10,457 nt of DNA, taken from contig SHUN01000058.1 in the NCBI GenBank assembly GCA_009697495.1, positions 1 through 10,457 of the forward strand. The letters are read 5' to 3'. The stretch is from Bryobacterales bacterium. Its GTDB lineage: Bacteria > Acidobacteriota > Terriglobia > Bryobacterales > Bryobacteraceae. Below, piece after piece: positions 1-7,356 of the stretch; position 1 is the first letter of the stretch; each line of letters begins with the position of its first letter. The notes under the pieces are model-generated. The model saw only the letters and a program-made list of their open reading frames with translations. It was not told where the DNA came from and did not search any database. Position numbers and translations under genes: made by a program.

Positions 1-517
1 CGAACTGCTCTGGCGCTACGACAAGGTATCCAACCGGACGGCCAATATCGCGACCCCGATTTTCTCGGACGGCAAGGTGTTCGTTTCGACCGACTACGGC
101 ACCGGCGGCGCGCTCCTGAAGCTTGCGGCCGAGGGCGGCAGTGTGAAGATGTCCGAGGTCTATTTCAGCCGCGACATGAAGAATCACTACAGTTCGTCGG
201 TGCTTGTGAACGGGTACCTGTACGGCTTCAACAGCACGGTCCTCACGGCGATGAAGTTCGAGACGGGCGAAGTGGCGTGGCGGGATCGCAGTGTGGGCAA
301 AGGTTCGGTGACGTACGCGGACGGACATCTTTACACACTCGGCGAGAACGGCACGGTGGGGCTGGTGGAAGCGTCACCGGCCGGATACAAAGAGAAGTCC
401 CGTTTCGAAATCGCGCGCGGTGAATTTCCCACGTGGACGCCACCCGTGATTGCGAACGGAAAGTTATTCCTGCGCGAACAGGACAATCTGTATTGCTACG
501 ACGTCAAGGCGAAGTAG
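1..517 (+). CDS. PQQ-like beta-propeller repeat protein, C-terminal part (5' truncated by window)
   Basis: The reading frame is open from base 2 to the TAG at 515-517, giving 171 visible residues with no start, so the gene begins outside the window. The visible part consists of short beta-strand-rich blades with the pattern of PQQ-binding-like (BamB/quinoprotein-type) propellers: 'ATPIFSDGKVFVSTD', 'SSVLVNGYLYGFN', 'LTAMKFETGEVAWRD', 'GSVTYADGHLYTLGENG' and 'PPVIANGKLFLREQDNLYCYD'. The 'xxTGExxW' phrase is the typical end of such a blade. In this family the repeats form a propeller that may be a periplasmic scaffold or a quinoprotein dehydrogenase. No calcium- or PQQ-ligand set can be judged from the C-terminal blades alone, so enzymatic activity is not claimed. 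The gene converges on the minus-strand enolase gene, with 88 bases between the two stop codons. That gap holds an imperfect hairpin (553-581) without a T-run. The family call is confident; the specific role is unknown. Confidence 0.8.
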   Translation, partial: ELLWRYDKVSNRTANIATPIFSDGKVFVSTDYGTGGALLKLAAEGGSVKMSEVYFSRDMKNHYSSSVLVNGYLYGFNSTVLTAMKFETGEVAWRDRSVGKGSVTYADGHLYTLGENGTVGLVEASPAGYKEKSRFEIARGEFPTWTPPVIANGKLFLREQDNLYCYDVKAK

Positions 518-605
518 CATTACCAGCATGTCGCGACGATTCTTGCGTCCGGCTCCGCGGAAAATACGCGAGCGCCGCGAGATTGTGGATTGTTTCCAAG
601 ACCCA

Positions 606-1787
606 CTAACCCTTCACGCGGTACTCCGCCAAAGCCTCCGGCGCCACATCCAGCCCCAGGCCCGGCAGATCGGAGGCGACCAGTTCGCCGTCCTCGATGC
701 GGTACATTTCCTTCGAACGCAGCACCTTCAACCCCGGCTCCCACTGCTGCTGAGGAATCATCGGGGGCGTTACCAGCGCCACTTCCTGCCACGCCGCGCC
801 GATGGCGAGCGTCGCCTGCAGCCACCCGGCCAACCGCAACCCCATCGTGCCGTGCAGAATGCAGGGGATGTGATACGCCTCCGCCATGAATGCGACTTTT
901 CGGCATGTGAAAATGCCGCCGGTGCGCTCGCCCTCGGGCTGTAGAATGTCGTAAGTCCGATGTTCCAGACACTTCTGGAAAGAACTCACGCCCAGGTAGC
1001 CTTCGCCGCCGGTCACCGGAATATCCACCATTGCGCCAAGCCTGGCGGGCGAATCGAAATCGTCGCGCGCAAATGGTTCTTCAAGCCAATAGGCGCCCGC
1101 CCGCTGTAACGCCCGCGCCACCTTCAGGCCCGTCTCGAAGCTCCAAACCGCCTGCCCGACGCTCTCGGGCGCGTGCGCGGTGCGGTCAAACATCACCGCG
1201 AATTCCGGGCCCGTGGCCGCGCGAATTTCCGTGCAGGCGTCGGCATCGTCTAATGGATTCGGCCGCCAAGCCCGGATCTTCATTCCCTTGAAGCCGGCCT
1301 TCTTTAAGCGCAACGCCTGTTCAGCCTGCTCCCGATAGGAGATGTGTTGCTGGTCAGCTTTGCCACTCCACACGCACGTGATGTAGGGCGTCACCCGGTT
1401 GCGCGCGCCCCCCAGCAATCGATACACCGGCTGTTTGGCAATCCGCCCGATTGCGTCCCAGAGCGCGTGCTCCACGCCGCCCCACTTCTCCAGACCATCC
1501 GCAAGATGCCGCTCGATCGCGAACAGATCCTTGCCGACCAATAACTGCCGGACGCCGCCCAGTTGCGAGACCGCCGGTCCGGCGAACGAATAGCCTCTGA
1601 CGCCCGCGTCCGTGGACACCTCGACGACGTTGTAGGCGATTTGTGCACCGGCTTCGATTTCATCCTTCGACGCCGGCAGCCGGATCGGATAAATGTCGAT
1701 ACCCGTGATTCGCACTTGCCGCGCTTCGACCGCGGCCGCCGCAAGCCCGCCCAGCCCTAGCCTGAGAAACCCTCGTCTGCTATCCAC
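606..1787 (-). CDS. Mandelate racemase/muconate lactonizing-type enolase superfamily enzyme, exported (paralog 2)
   Basis: This 393-aa protein matches the two-domain enolase superfamily: an N-terminal capping domain (about residues 25-140) and a (beta/alpha)8 barrel (about 150-375). Family enzymes abstract the alpha-proton of a carboxylate with Mg2+ help, giving racemisation, dehydration or cycloisomerisation. By eye the usual residues fall as follows: K170-I-R172 at the second strand (normally KxK), metal ligands D201 (MFDRTA), E236 (WLEEPF) and E262 (TGGEG), and H312 (ILHGT) at the seventh strand. The position that is usually Asp in 'QPD' is E285 (ILQPEGERTGG). The N-terminus 'MDSRRGFLRLGLGGLAAAA' has a near-consensus twin-arginine motif (SRRGFLR) before a hydrophobic stretch, predicting export. 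The start is GTG at 1787-1785, inside the end of the upstream paralog (8-base overlap), with AAGGAG 10 bases before it. It is the last gene of the coupled minus-strand unit. Family assignment is secure; the substrate is unknown. Confidence 0.92.
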   Translation of the reverse strand: MDSRRGFLRLGLGGLAAAAVEARQVRITGIDIYPIRLPASKDEIEAGAQIAYNVVEVSTDAGVRGYSFAGPAVSQLGGVRQLLVGKDLFAIERHLADGLEKWGGVEHALWDAIGRIAKQPVYRLLGGARNRVTPYITCVWSGKADQQHISYREQAEQALRLKKAGFKGMKIRAWRPNPLDDADACTEIRAATGPEFAVMFDRTAHAPESVGQAVWSFETGLKVARALQRAGAYWLEEPFARDDFDSPARLGAMVDIPVTGGEGYLGVSSFQKCLEHRTYDILQPEGERTGGIFTCRKVAFMAEAYHIPCILHGTMGLRLAGWLQATLAIGAAWQEVALVTPPMIPQQQWEPGLKVLRSKEMYRIEDGELVASDLPGLGLDVAPEALAEYRVKG

Positions 1788-2970
1788 GGATCCGATACTC
1801 CTTCAGCGCGTCTTCATTCACTTCGATCCCCAGCCCCGGCGTCTCCGGCAAATGCACGAACCCGTTCTCGATACGCCAAGCCTGCTTGTTCTTCAGCAGC
1901 ACCAGTCCGGGCTCCCATTCCTCGGTGGGCAACACCGGACCGCCAATCATCTCCTGCCACTCACAATTCGTCATTGAGCAGCCGGCCTGGATGTAACCGG
2001 CCAAAGCAAATCCGCTGTTGCCATGCTGGATGCACGGCACACCGAACGAGGCGGCCAGCGTCGAAATTTTCTTCGCCGCCCATATGCCGCCGCAAATACG
2101 CGTGTCCGGCTGGACCACATCATAGGTCCTGTTGTGAAGGAACGCCGCGAATTCATAGAGCGTTCGCCCCAGCTCGCCGCCCGTGATGAGAATGTCCACT
2201 TCCGCCGCCAGCCGCGCCGGCCCTTGCAGATCCATGCCGTCGAAGGGCTCTTCAAGCCAGTAAGCGTTATGCTTCTCGAGCCCGCGCGCCACCGCCAGCG
2301 CCGTTGGATAATCCCAGACCCAGCCCGGCCGCACCGCCGTGCGGTCAAGCATGATCTTGAACGTGGGCCCCACCGCCGCGCGAATCACGCCCACCGCGTC
2401 GCAATCGTCCAACGGCTTCGGGCGCCAGGCGCGAATTTTCATCCCGGTGTAACCTGCGCTCTTCAGCCGCGCCGCAAACGCGGCCTGCCGGTCGTAGGGT
2501 ACGTCGGACTGATCCAGTTTGCCGGGAAACACTGTGGTCCGGTAAATGCGCAACCGGTCCCGCGCCTTGCCAAGCAACTCCGCCACGGGCCGCCCCGCGA
2601 TTTTGCCCGCCGCGTCCCACATCGCGTGTTCCACGCCGGACCAGCTTTGCGTCCGCGATTCGCCGCTGTCCATTTGCAACCGCTTCATGTGGCGGTCAAT
2701 GGCGAACAAATCGTCACCCACCAGCGCCGGCCGCACTGAACGCGCCAGCATTGCTTCGTCGATAGCGATGAACGAAGTCCCGGTAACGCCCGCATCGGTT
2801 GTCACTCGCGTCACCGCGTAGCGATAGAGCCGGTGCGGGTCGGGAGAACCACCATCGGGCACTCTGAGGCCAAACGTCTCAATGCCCGTTATCTTCACTG
2901 GCGGCGCGCCATGCGCCAGCATCCCACCCACGCCGCAAAGCAGCGCCTGGCGCCGCGTTACTCCTACCAC
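1780..2970 (-). CDS. Mandelate racemase/muconate lactonizing-type enolase superfamily enzyme, exported (paralog 1)
   Basis: I take GTG at 2970-2968 as the start, giving 396 aa. The frame stays open further upstream, but that extension only mirrors the receptor gene in another frame. The protein then begins 'VVGVTRRQALLCGVGGMLAHG' (first residue read as Met), a twin-arginine-like signal (TRRQALL), followed by the capping domain at about residue 25 and the barrel from about 155. Expected enolase-superfamily residues are K178-I-R180, metal ligands D209 (MLDRTA), E240 (WLEEPF) and E266 (TGGEL), D289 (VVQPDTRICGG) and H316 (IQHGNSG). Unlike its neighbour it keeps the Asp of the Asp-His pair seen in the mandelate racemase subgroup. 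The two proteins share long stretches such as 'MKIRAWRP', 'AYWLEEPF' and the 'W-EPGL' tail, so they are tandem duplicates that have diverged. The start overlaps the receptor stop by 7 bases; only a weak GGGGCGG precedes it, suggesting coupling. The substrate is not identifiable; acid-sugar dehydratase activity is one possibility. Confidence 0.9.
   Translation of the reverse strand: MVGVTRRQALLCGVGGMLAHGAPPVKITGIETFGLRVPDGGSPDPHRLYRYAVTRVTTDAGVTGTSFIAIDEAMLARSVRPALVGDDLFAIDRHMKRLQMDSGESRTQSWSGVEHAMWDAAGKIAGRPVAELLGKARDRLRIYRTTVFPGKLDQSDVPYDRQAAFAARLKSAGYTGMKIRAWRPKPLDDCDAVGVIRAAVGPTFKIMLDRTAVRPGWVWDYPTALAVARGLEKHNAYWLEEPFDGMDLQGPARLAAEVDILITGGELGRTLYEFAAFLHNRTYDVVQPDTRICGGIWAAKKISTLAASFGVPCIQHGNSGFALAGYIQAGCSMTNCEWQEMIGGPVLPTEEWEPGLVLLKNKQAWRIENGFVHLPETPGLGIEVNEDALKEYRIRG
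1798..1803 (-). promoter_or_regulatory. Ribosome binding site for the distal enolase-family gene
   Basis: The minus strand reads AAGGAG here, 10 bases before the GTG at 1787-1785. It lies inside the 3' end of the preceding enolase gene. It supports the GTG start of the second paralog and the idea that ribosomes finishing the upstream gene can reload at the overlap. Confidence 0.65.
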
Positions 2971-5900
2971 TGAAGCCGCCCCGCGATCTGCAGGATCCGC
3001 GGATCGGCCGCGCCCGTGACCCGCCCGAACGTCACCGCGTTCTGAGTGCCGATCGGATTGAAGAACTGCGTATGGTTGAAGACATTGAACCATTCGAACC
3101 TGAGCTGTAGACGGGAGATCTCGCCCAGCCAACGAACCGGGAAGCTCTTGGAAAGCGACGCGTCCCACTGATTCACGCCAAATCCGGGCTGCGTGCTGCG
3201 GGCCGTGTTCCCGAAGGTGCCGAGCGCGGGCGTCGAGTAGGCGCTCCGTTCCAGCCCGATCAAACCCGTAGTGCGCGGATCGAGCTTCACCGCCTTCGTG
3301 CCGGTTGAATTAGGCCGCTGTGAGCCGCTGCCCACTCGCGCCAGATCGCCTGTCGTAGAGACGCTGAACGGCGCGCCCGTACGGAAATTCACGATCGTGT
3401 TGAACTGCCAACCACCAAGAATGAAATCCGCCGCGGGGTTGCGCAGATCGATAGCCCGGCCGCGGCCCACCGGCAACTCGCCGACCAAACCCGCAATAAA
3501 GTTGTGCCGGATGTCGTTGTCGGCCAAGCCGCGCTCAGGACGCCGGTTATACATATTTTGTCCGGCTCCGCCCGAATCGATCACCTTGCCGTACGTGTAC
3601 GCGCTCACCATCGACAAGCCGTGCCATACCCGCTGCTCCACGCGGATGAACGCGGCGTTGTAATTGGACCATTGATAATTTGCCGTCTGGCTGAACCCAG
3701 GCAGCGCCTTCGGGAACGGCTGGCGCACCGAGAACGCCTCGGGATTGGCGCCGTTGGCCGGCAGCCGCGGCTGGTTCACCAGGATCGAACCCACCTGCTT
3801 GTGCCCGGTATTCCCCATGTATCCGACTTCGAGCAGCGTGGAGGCTTTTAGCTGATGCTGGACGTTGAGGTTGTAAGAGTACATGTAGCCGTCGCGCCGG
3901 CGTAAGTCGTTGTTGCTGCCGACGCTGCCCGCCAGTTCGGCCGCGGTCGGAAACAACTCCGTGAGTAAGCGGGGAGTCTGGTTGGGCAGATTGATCACGG
4001 TGCCCTGCACGAAAAATGGTACGGTGCTTTGCATCGCATTAAGCGTTGCTCCTCCCGTATTGAGGAGGCTGAAAATCCCGGTTCCCGCGCGAATCACGGT
4101 CTTCGCCGACGCGCGATAAGCAACGCCGAGACGCGGCAGGAAGTTGTTCTTGTCGGCGGCGATCGGCCTTTCCGGCAGTACGGTTGTATTGGCGTTCACC
4201 AAACCCACGCCGGGTTCGTAGTATTGCGTCGTGCCCGCCAGCAGTTGCCGGTTCGTCCCCAAGTCGAAGTTCGCCAGCCGCCCACGCCAAGTCTGGAAAA
4301 CCTCATAGCGCGCGCCGATGTTCAGGGTCAGCCTATCGGTGACCTTCCAGTCATCCTGGAAGAATCCCTGGAAGCGCGTGCCGATCGAGTACTTGGCCAC
4401 GCCGCCGAAGGACGGCGAGATGCTTCCCAGTCCGCCCGTCGCGCTCGACGGCATCCCCAGCAGGTAGTCGGCAAACGACTCGTCGGTGTAGAAGCCATTC
4501 TGAAAATTGAAGATTCCGTTCTGGTTCGATCCTTGATCATAGCCAACCATCAACCGGTTGACGTCGCCGCCGAACTTCATCGCGTGTTTGCCGCGGATAT
4601 AGGTCAGCGTCTCCGCCGCGCGGTAGTAAATGTTGTTCTGCACGATGCGAAGCCCATAGCCTGCGAATCCGGATGAGGCACGCCCGGCGCCTGGATTCCA
4701 GTCGGGGAAGTTGACGCTCGGTTCGGTGTAATCGCCGGGAATCGGCGCGAGGTTCTTGAGTCCCAGTTCGGCCGCGTAGTTCTTGCTGTATCGGTCTCCG
4801 TCGCTCACGCGCGCAAGATACGCCTTCGTGATTCCGAGACGAGATTCGCTGATCAGGTTGCCGCCAAATGTATGGGTGTAGCCGAGTGCCGCGTTCTGCG
4901 AACGGTCCGGGCGGATCACGCCCTTGCCCACGCGATAGGAAGCGTCCACCAGCCCGTCGTCGGCAAAGCTCCAGCGCCCGAACAACTGGCCGCGGTCGGA
5001 GACGCGATGATCGATGCGCACGGTGAACTGATCCCGGCGCTCACGGTCGGGCGGCGTTGTGATGTAGTTCAAGTTGCCCGAGAGCGGAACGTTGGGATCC
5101 GGGAAGAACTGCAGCAGCGCGGTCGAGATGCTGTTGAAGCGCGCGCGGGGAATCTGGTTATTCGGAAAAGGCGTACGGTTGTTGTTCGGGTCGCGAATCA
5201 CGACCGTCGGCTTGTTCGGCACTGCGCTGAAATCGCCGCTCTTCATCGCCGGTGTGGGCGTCAACCCCAATTGGATGGTTCCGGTGCGCCGCCGCCGGGC
5301 TTCATAGTTGCCGAAAAAGAAAGTCTTGTCCTTACGTATTTTTCCTCCCGCGTTGCCGCCGAACTGGTTGTAGGTGAACCGCGGCGTACCGCGCGCTGGG
5401 CGGAAGAACGGCCCCGCCTGGAACTCGCGGTTGCGGACATAGTCGTACAGGACACCGTGTAATCTGTTGGACCCTCGCTTCGATACCATCTCGATGCCGG
5501 CCGCGCCATACCCGTAGGAGGCGTCCATGAAGTTCGTCTGAACTTTGAATTCCTCGAGCGCGTCAAGTGAGAGCGCAATAGCTGGATTGTTGATATTCGC
5601 CACGGAGAAGTCCACGCCATCGAGCGTCGCGTTTGTCGAGGTATTGCGCACGCCGCCAATTTCGGCGGACCGCTCGTCCATCACCGAAGATCCGCCTCGC
5701 ACCTTGACCGCCCCCGGCGTCAGGGCCACCAGGTCATAGAAATTCCGCGCGTTCAGCGGCAGTTCGATCATGGTGCGGTTGTCGATTACCGTGCCCATTG
5801 CTGCCGTGTTGGTCTGCAACTGCGGCACGATCGATTTCACTGATACCGTCTCGGACACCACGCCCAACTGCATCACGATATCCACGCGCGCCTGGGTGTT

Positions 5901-6182
5901 CACGCGCAGTTCCACGTCGTTCGCGGCCGCCGTCTTAAACTGGCCGCCGGATGCCTCGATGTTATACCTCCCGCTCAGGAGCGCGTTGAACTGGTAGTTG
6001 CCCGAGTCGTCGGTGATGAACTCGCGGATTTCATTGGTGGCAAGACTTTTTGCGGTCACCTTTACCCCGGGCACGACGGCGCCCGATGAATCGGTGACGG
6101 TTCCCAGAATGGTGCCGCGTCCGTACTGCGCCTCGATCAGAGCAGTACCTAAGAGGAGAAAGGCTGTTAGCAGTCGAATCAT
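2964..6182 (-). CDS. Oar-like TonB-dependent receptor with carboxypeptidase-regulatory-like domain
   Basis: This 1072-aa outer-membrane protein has a Sec signal peptide (residues 1-18, 'MIRLLTAFLLLGTALIEA', cleavage before Q19). A carboxypeptidase-regulatory-like beta-sandwich follows (about 22-105, 'GTVTDSSGAVVPGVKVTA' and 'TDDSGNYQFNALLSGRY'). Next come a plug domain (about 110-240, with 'ELPLNARNFYDLVALTPGA' and 'NATLDGVDF') and a long beta-barrel to the C-terminus. 'YNQFGGNAGGKIRKDKTFFF' (271-290) is the phrase usual in this acidobacterial family, and the chain ends on an aromatic residue (IAGRLQW), as barrel proteins do. Length fits the family (about 1000-1200 aa). These receptors resemble Oar of Myxococcus; some act in TonB-dependent uptake, but ligands are mostly unknown. 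It precedes and overlaps two enolase-family genes, so its ligand may be related to their substrate. The ATG at 6182-6180 has no clear Shine-Dalgarno sequence. Confidence 0.93.
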   Translation of the reverse strand: MIRLLTAFLLLGTALIEAQYGRGTILGTVTDSSGAVVPGVKVTAKSLATNEIREFITDDSGNYQFNALLSGRYNIEASGGQFKTAAANDVELRVNTQARVDIVMQLGVVSETVSVKSIVPQLQTNTAAMGTVIDNRTMIELPLNARNFYDLVALTPGAVKVRGGSSVMDERSAEIGGVRNTSTNATLDGVDFSVANINNPAIALSLDALEEFKVQTNFMDASYGYGAAGIEMVSKRGSNRLHGVLYDYVRNREFQAGPFFRPARGTPRFTYNQFGGNAGGKIRKDKTFFFGNYEARRRRTGTIQLGLTPTPAMKSGDFSAVPNKPTVVIRDPNNNRTPFPNNQIPRARFNSISTALLQFFPDPNVPLSGNLNYITTPPDRERRDQFTVRIDHRVSDRGQLFGRWSFADDGLVDASYRVGKGVIRPDRSQNAALGYTHTFGGNLISESRLGITKAYLARVSDGDRYSKNYAAELGLKNLAPIPGDYTEPSVNFPDWNPGAGRASSGFAGYGLRIVQNNIYYRAAETLTYIRGKHAMKFGGDVNRLMVGYDQGSNQNGIFNFQNGFYTDESFADYLLGMPSSATGGLGSISPSFGGVAKYSIGTRFQGFFQDDWKVTDRLTLNIGARYEVFQTWRGRLANFDLGTNRQLLAGTTQYYEPGVGLVNANTTVLPERPIAADKNNFLPRLGVAYRASAKTVIRAGTGIFSLLNTGGATLNAMQSTVPFFVQGTVINLPNQTPRLLTELFPTAAELAGSVGSNNDLRRRDGYMYSYNLNVQHQLKASTLLEVGYMGNTGHKQVGSILVNQPRLPANGANPEAFSVRQPFPKALPGFSQTANYQWSNYNAAFIRVEQRVWHGLSMVSAYTYGKVIDSGGAGQNMYNRRPERGLADNDIRHNFIAGLVGELPVGRGRAIDLRNPAADFILGGWQFNTIVNFRTGAPFSVSTTGDLARVGSGSQRPNSTGTKAVKLDPRTTGLIGLERSAYSTPALGTFGNTARSTQPGFGVNQWDASLSKSFPVRWLGEISRLQLRFEWFNVFNHTQFFNPIGTQNAVTFGRVTGAADPRILQIAGRLQW

Positions 6183-6295
6183 ATGGCTATTTGATAGCAG
6201 ATGTTGGGAATTAAGGCAAATAGACGCCGCTTATCAATGTTTAGAGCGCGAATCGTCGATTTTCCTTTGGAGTAGCATTCGGGACGGGAAGCCAT
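6179..6295 (-). CDS. Possible 38-codon leader ORF overlapping the receptor start (uncertain)
   Basis: An ATG at 6295-6293 opens a 38-codon frame ending in a TGA (6181-6179) that overlaps the receptor ATG in the sequence ATGA. The product would start 'MASRPECYSKGKSTIRALNI' and end 'NICYQIAI'. ATGA overlaps are a common way to couple two genes, and the receptor lacks its own Shine-Dalgarno sequence. Against it: no ribosome binding site precedes this ATG, the region is AT-richer than the surrounding genes, as promoters are, and a frame of this size can occur by chance. I recognise no family. It is listed only because the junction is suggestive. Confidence 0.18.
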   Translation of the reverse strand: MASRPECYSKGKSTIRALNIDKRRLFALIPNICYQIAI

Positions 6296-6433
6296 ATTGC
6301 TTTACTGAACCCGCGTATCGATGTACCGGCCCGCGTCGTGGGCCCTTTAGTCAAGTGCAGGAAGAACGACGCTTTGCCTCGCGGGCGGCTTCCGCAGTGC
6401 GGCGCGGGCCTACTCGTGCTTATGCCTGATGTT
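6183..6433. other. Intergenic gap between isochorismatase and receptor genes
   Basis: The gap holds the AT-rich candidate promoter next to the receptor, the doubtful 38-codon frame, and one GC-rich hairpin at 6328-6344 (GGCCCGC-GTC-GTGGGCC read on the plus strand). On the transcribed minus strand the hairpin keeps five base pairs and has no following T-run, so it is a poor terminator but might be a processing or attenuating structure. I see no conserved gene. Confidence 0.5.
6191..6219 (-). promoter_or_regulatory. Candidate promoter of the receptor-enolase operon
   Basis: On the minus strand TTGCCT (6219-6214) and TATCAA (6196-6191) are separated by 17 bases, each matching four of six sigma-70-type consensus positions. 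Transcription would begin almost at the receptor ATG (6182), giving a nearly leaderless message, which fits the missing Shine-Dalgarno sequence. A second option just upstream pairs TTGATA with TTAATT and would give a short leader. Both sit in the AT-rich part of the 251-bp gap between the isochorismatase and the receptor. The choice between them, or read-through from the isochorismatase gene, is unresolved. Confidence 0.3.
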
Positions 6434-7348
6434 TCATCCGGCGGTCCCGGACTGTCTACCACGAGTGCCCGCGGGATCGGCCGAACCCGGAACCACGCGC
6501 GTCAGATTGTCACTGAGGATCGACGGGCACCACATGGTTTCGATGTGTTCGATGACAAGTTCGGTCCCTCGCGTATGACTGACGAACGGTCTGGTGCGCG
6601 GATCGTACATGGAGTCCGTGAGGTCCCGCGCAAGAACTACATCGAAGCCGAGACGCGTCATCTGCCGCGCTCCGAACGAACGGTTAAGGATGCAGATGTT
6701 GGTGTGTACGCCCATTAGCACGATCTTGTCGATATTTTCGAGCCTGCAGAAGTTGTAGATCTCCTGTCCGCTTTCGCTGATCCCGTCGAAGCCGGCGATA
6801 TCGATCGCCGGATGCTCGCGGGTCCACGGATAAGGGGGACCCTCGAATTTTTTCACCAACGGATCGTCGCAACCGCCGGCGGCATCGTCTATGGGAAATC
6901 CGCGTTCCTCCTCAGGCACGCGCGGGCATCGGGCAATGATCGGGAAAGGCGAAGCGGCGGTGGGAGCACTCTTCATCCGTTCGCGCCATGGCGTGCCTTC
7001 GTAGAATTTCATCGTGTCGCTGGGGGAGTGGATGACCATGACCCCCATGCTGCGTGCGGCGCTTACCACCTGGTTCATGCGCGGAGCCATCAACGCGACG
7101 CGTTGCGCCGACATACCGCACGTATGGGTATCCCACATGTCACAGATGATGATTGCAGTATGCGCAACCGGCCACTCCAGCAACTGCTCGGAGACCTTGC
7201 CATTCGCTCGTCTGCGCGCCTGTAGGCTAAGCGTCCCCGGCACTTTGGGACGGTTGGTAAGGGCAGCGCGCCCGGACGACCGCGTGGCGGCTAAAGCCAA
7301 GGCTCCGGGCAGCAATCTCAGTAAGGACCTTCGTTCCACAAGCCCCAT
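6434..7348 (-). CDS. Isochorismatase-family cysteine hydrolase, exported
   Basis: The frame is open further upstream, but an AGGAGG at 7362-7357 lies exactly 8 bases before the ATG at 7348-7346 (and only 2 before the ATG at 7354), so I choose 7348, giving 304 aa. The N-terminus 'MGLVERRSLLRLLPGALALA' is a twin-arginine-like or Sec signal. The fold follows: 'HTAIIICDMWDTH' with the family Asp (D70), and 'IVLMGVHTNICILNRSFGAR' with the nucleophilic Cys (C219), then 'RDLTDSMYDPRTRPFVSH'. Family members hydrolyse amide, carbamoyl or vinyl-ether bonds (nicotinamidase, N-carbamoylsarcosine amidase, isochorismatase). The Lys expected before the Cys is not obvious; the aligned segment reads 'WTREHPAIDIAGFD' (R177, H179). 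At 304 aa it is longer than the usual 180-230, with an insert around 125-175 and a short tail. It is divergent from the hydrolase gene and upstream of the receptor. The specific reaction is unknown. Confidence 0.88.
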   Translation of the reverse strand: MGLVERRSLLRLLPGALALAATRSSGRAALTNRPKVPGTLSLQARRRANGKVSEQLLEWPVAHTAIIICDMWDTHTCGMSAQRVALMAPRMNQVVSAARSMGVMVIHSPSDTMKFYEGTPWRERMKSAPTAASPFPIIARCPRVPEEERGFPIDDAAGGCDDPLVKKFEGPPYPWTREHPAIDIAGFDGISESGQEIYNFCRLENIDKIVLMGVHTNICILNRSFGARQMTRLGFDVVLARDLTDSMYDPRTRPFVSHTRGTELVIEHIETMWCPSILSDNLTRVVPGSADPAGTRGRQSGTAG

Positions 7349-7356
7349 CGGCATCG

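Noticed and set aside
553..581. Imperfect inverted repeat between the two convergent genes as bidirectional terminator
   Set aside because: It has a bulge, a 14-base loop and no T-run on either side, so the evidence is too thin to call.
450..944. 164-codon plus-strand frame across the 3' end of the propeller and enolase genes
   Set aside because: It overlaps two better supported genes and has the composition of an out-of-frame translation.
2023..2739. 238-codon plus-strand frame opposite the first enolase gene
   Set aside because: Antisense shadow in GC-rich coding DNA; composition is Arg/His/Pro-rich with no motif, while the minus strand encodes a clear enzyme.
2971..3168. 66-codon N-terminal extension of the first enolase frame
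   Set aside because: It lies wholly within the receptor gene, has no signal or family similarity, and the Tat-like signal only makes sense with the GTG at 2970 as start.
4029..4676. 215-codon plus-strand frame opposite the receptor
   Set aside because: Shadow of the receptor gene; no ribosome binding site or recognisable domain.
6328..6344. GC-rich hairpin as terminator of the isochorismatase gene
   Set aside because: No T-run follows on the transcribed strand, one pair near the loop is a mismatch there, and it lies about 90 bases past the stop.
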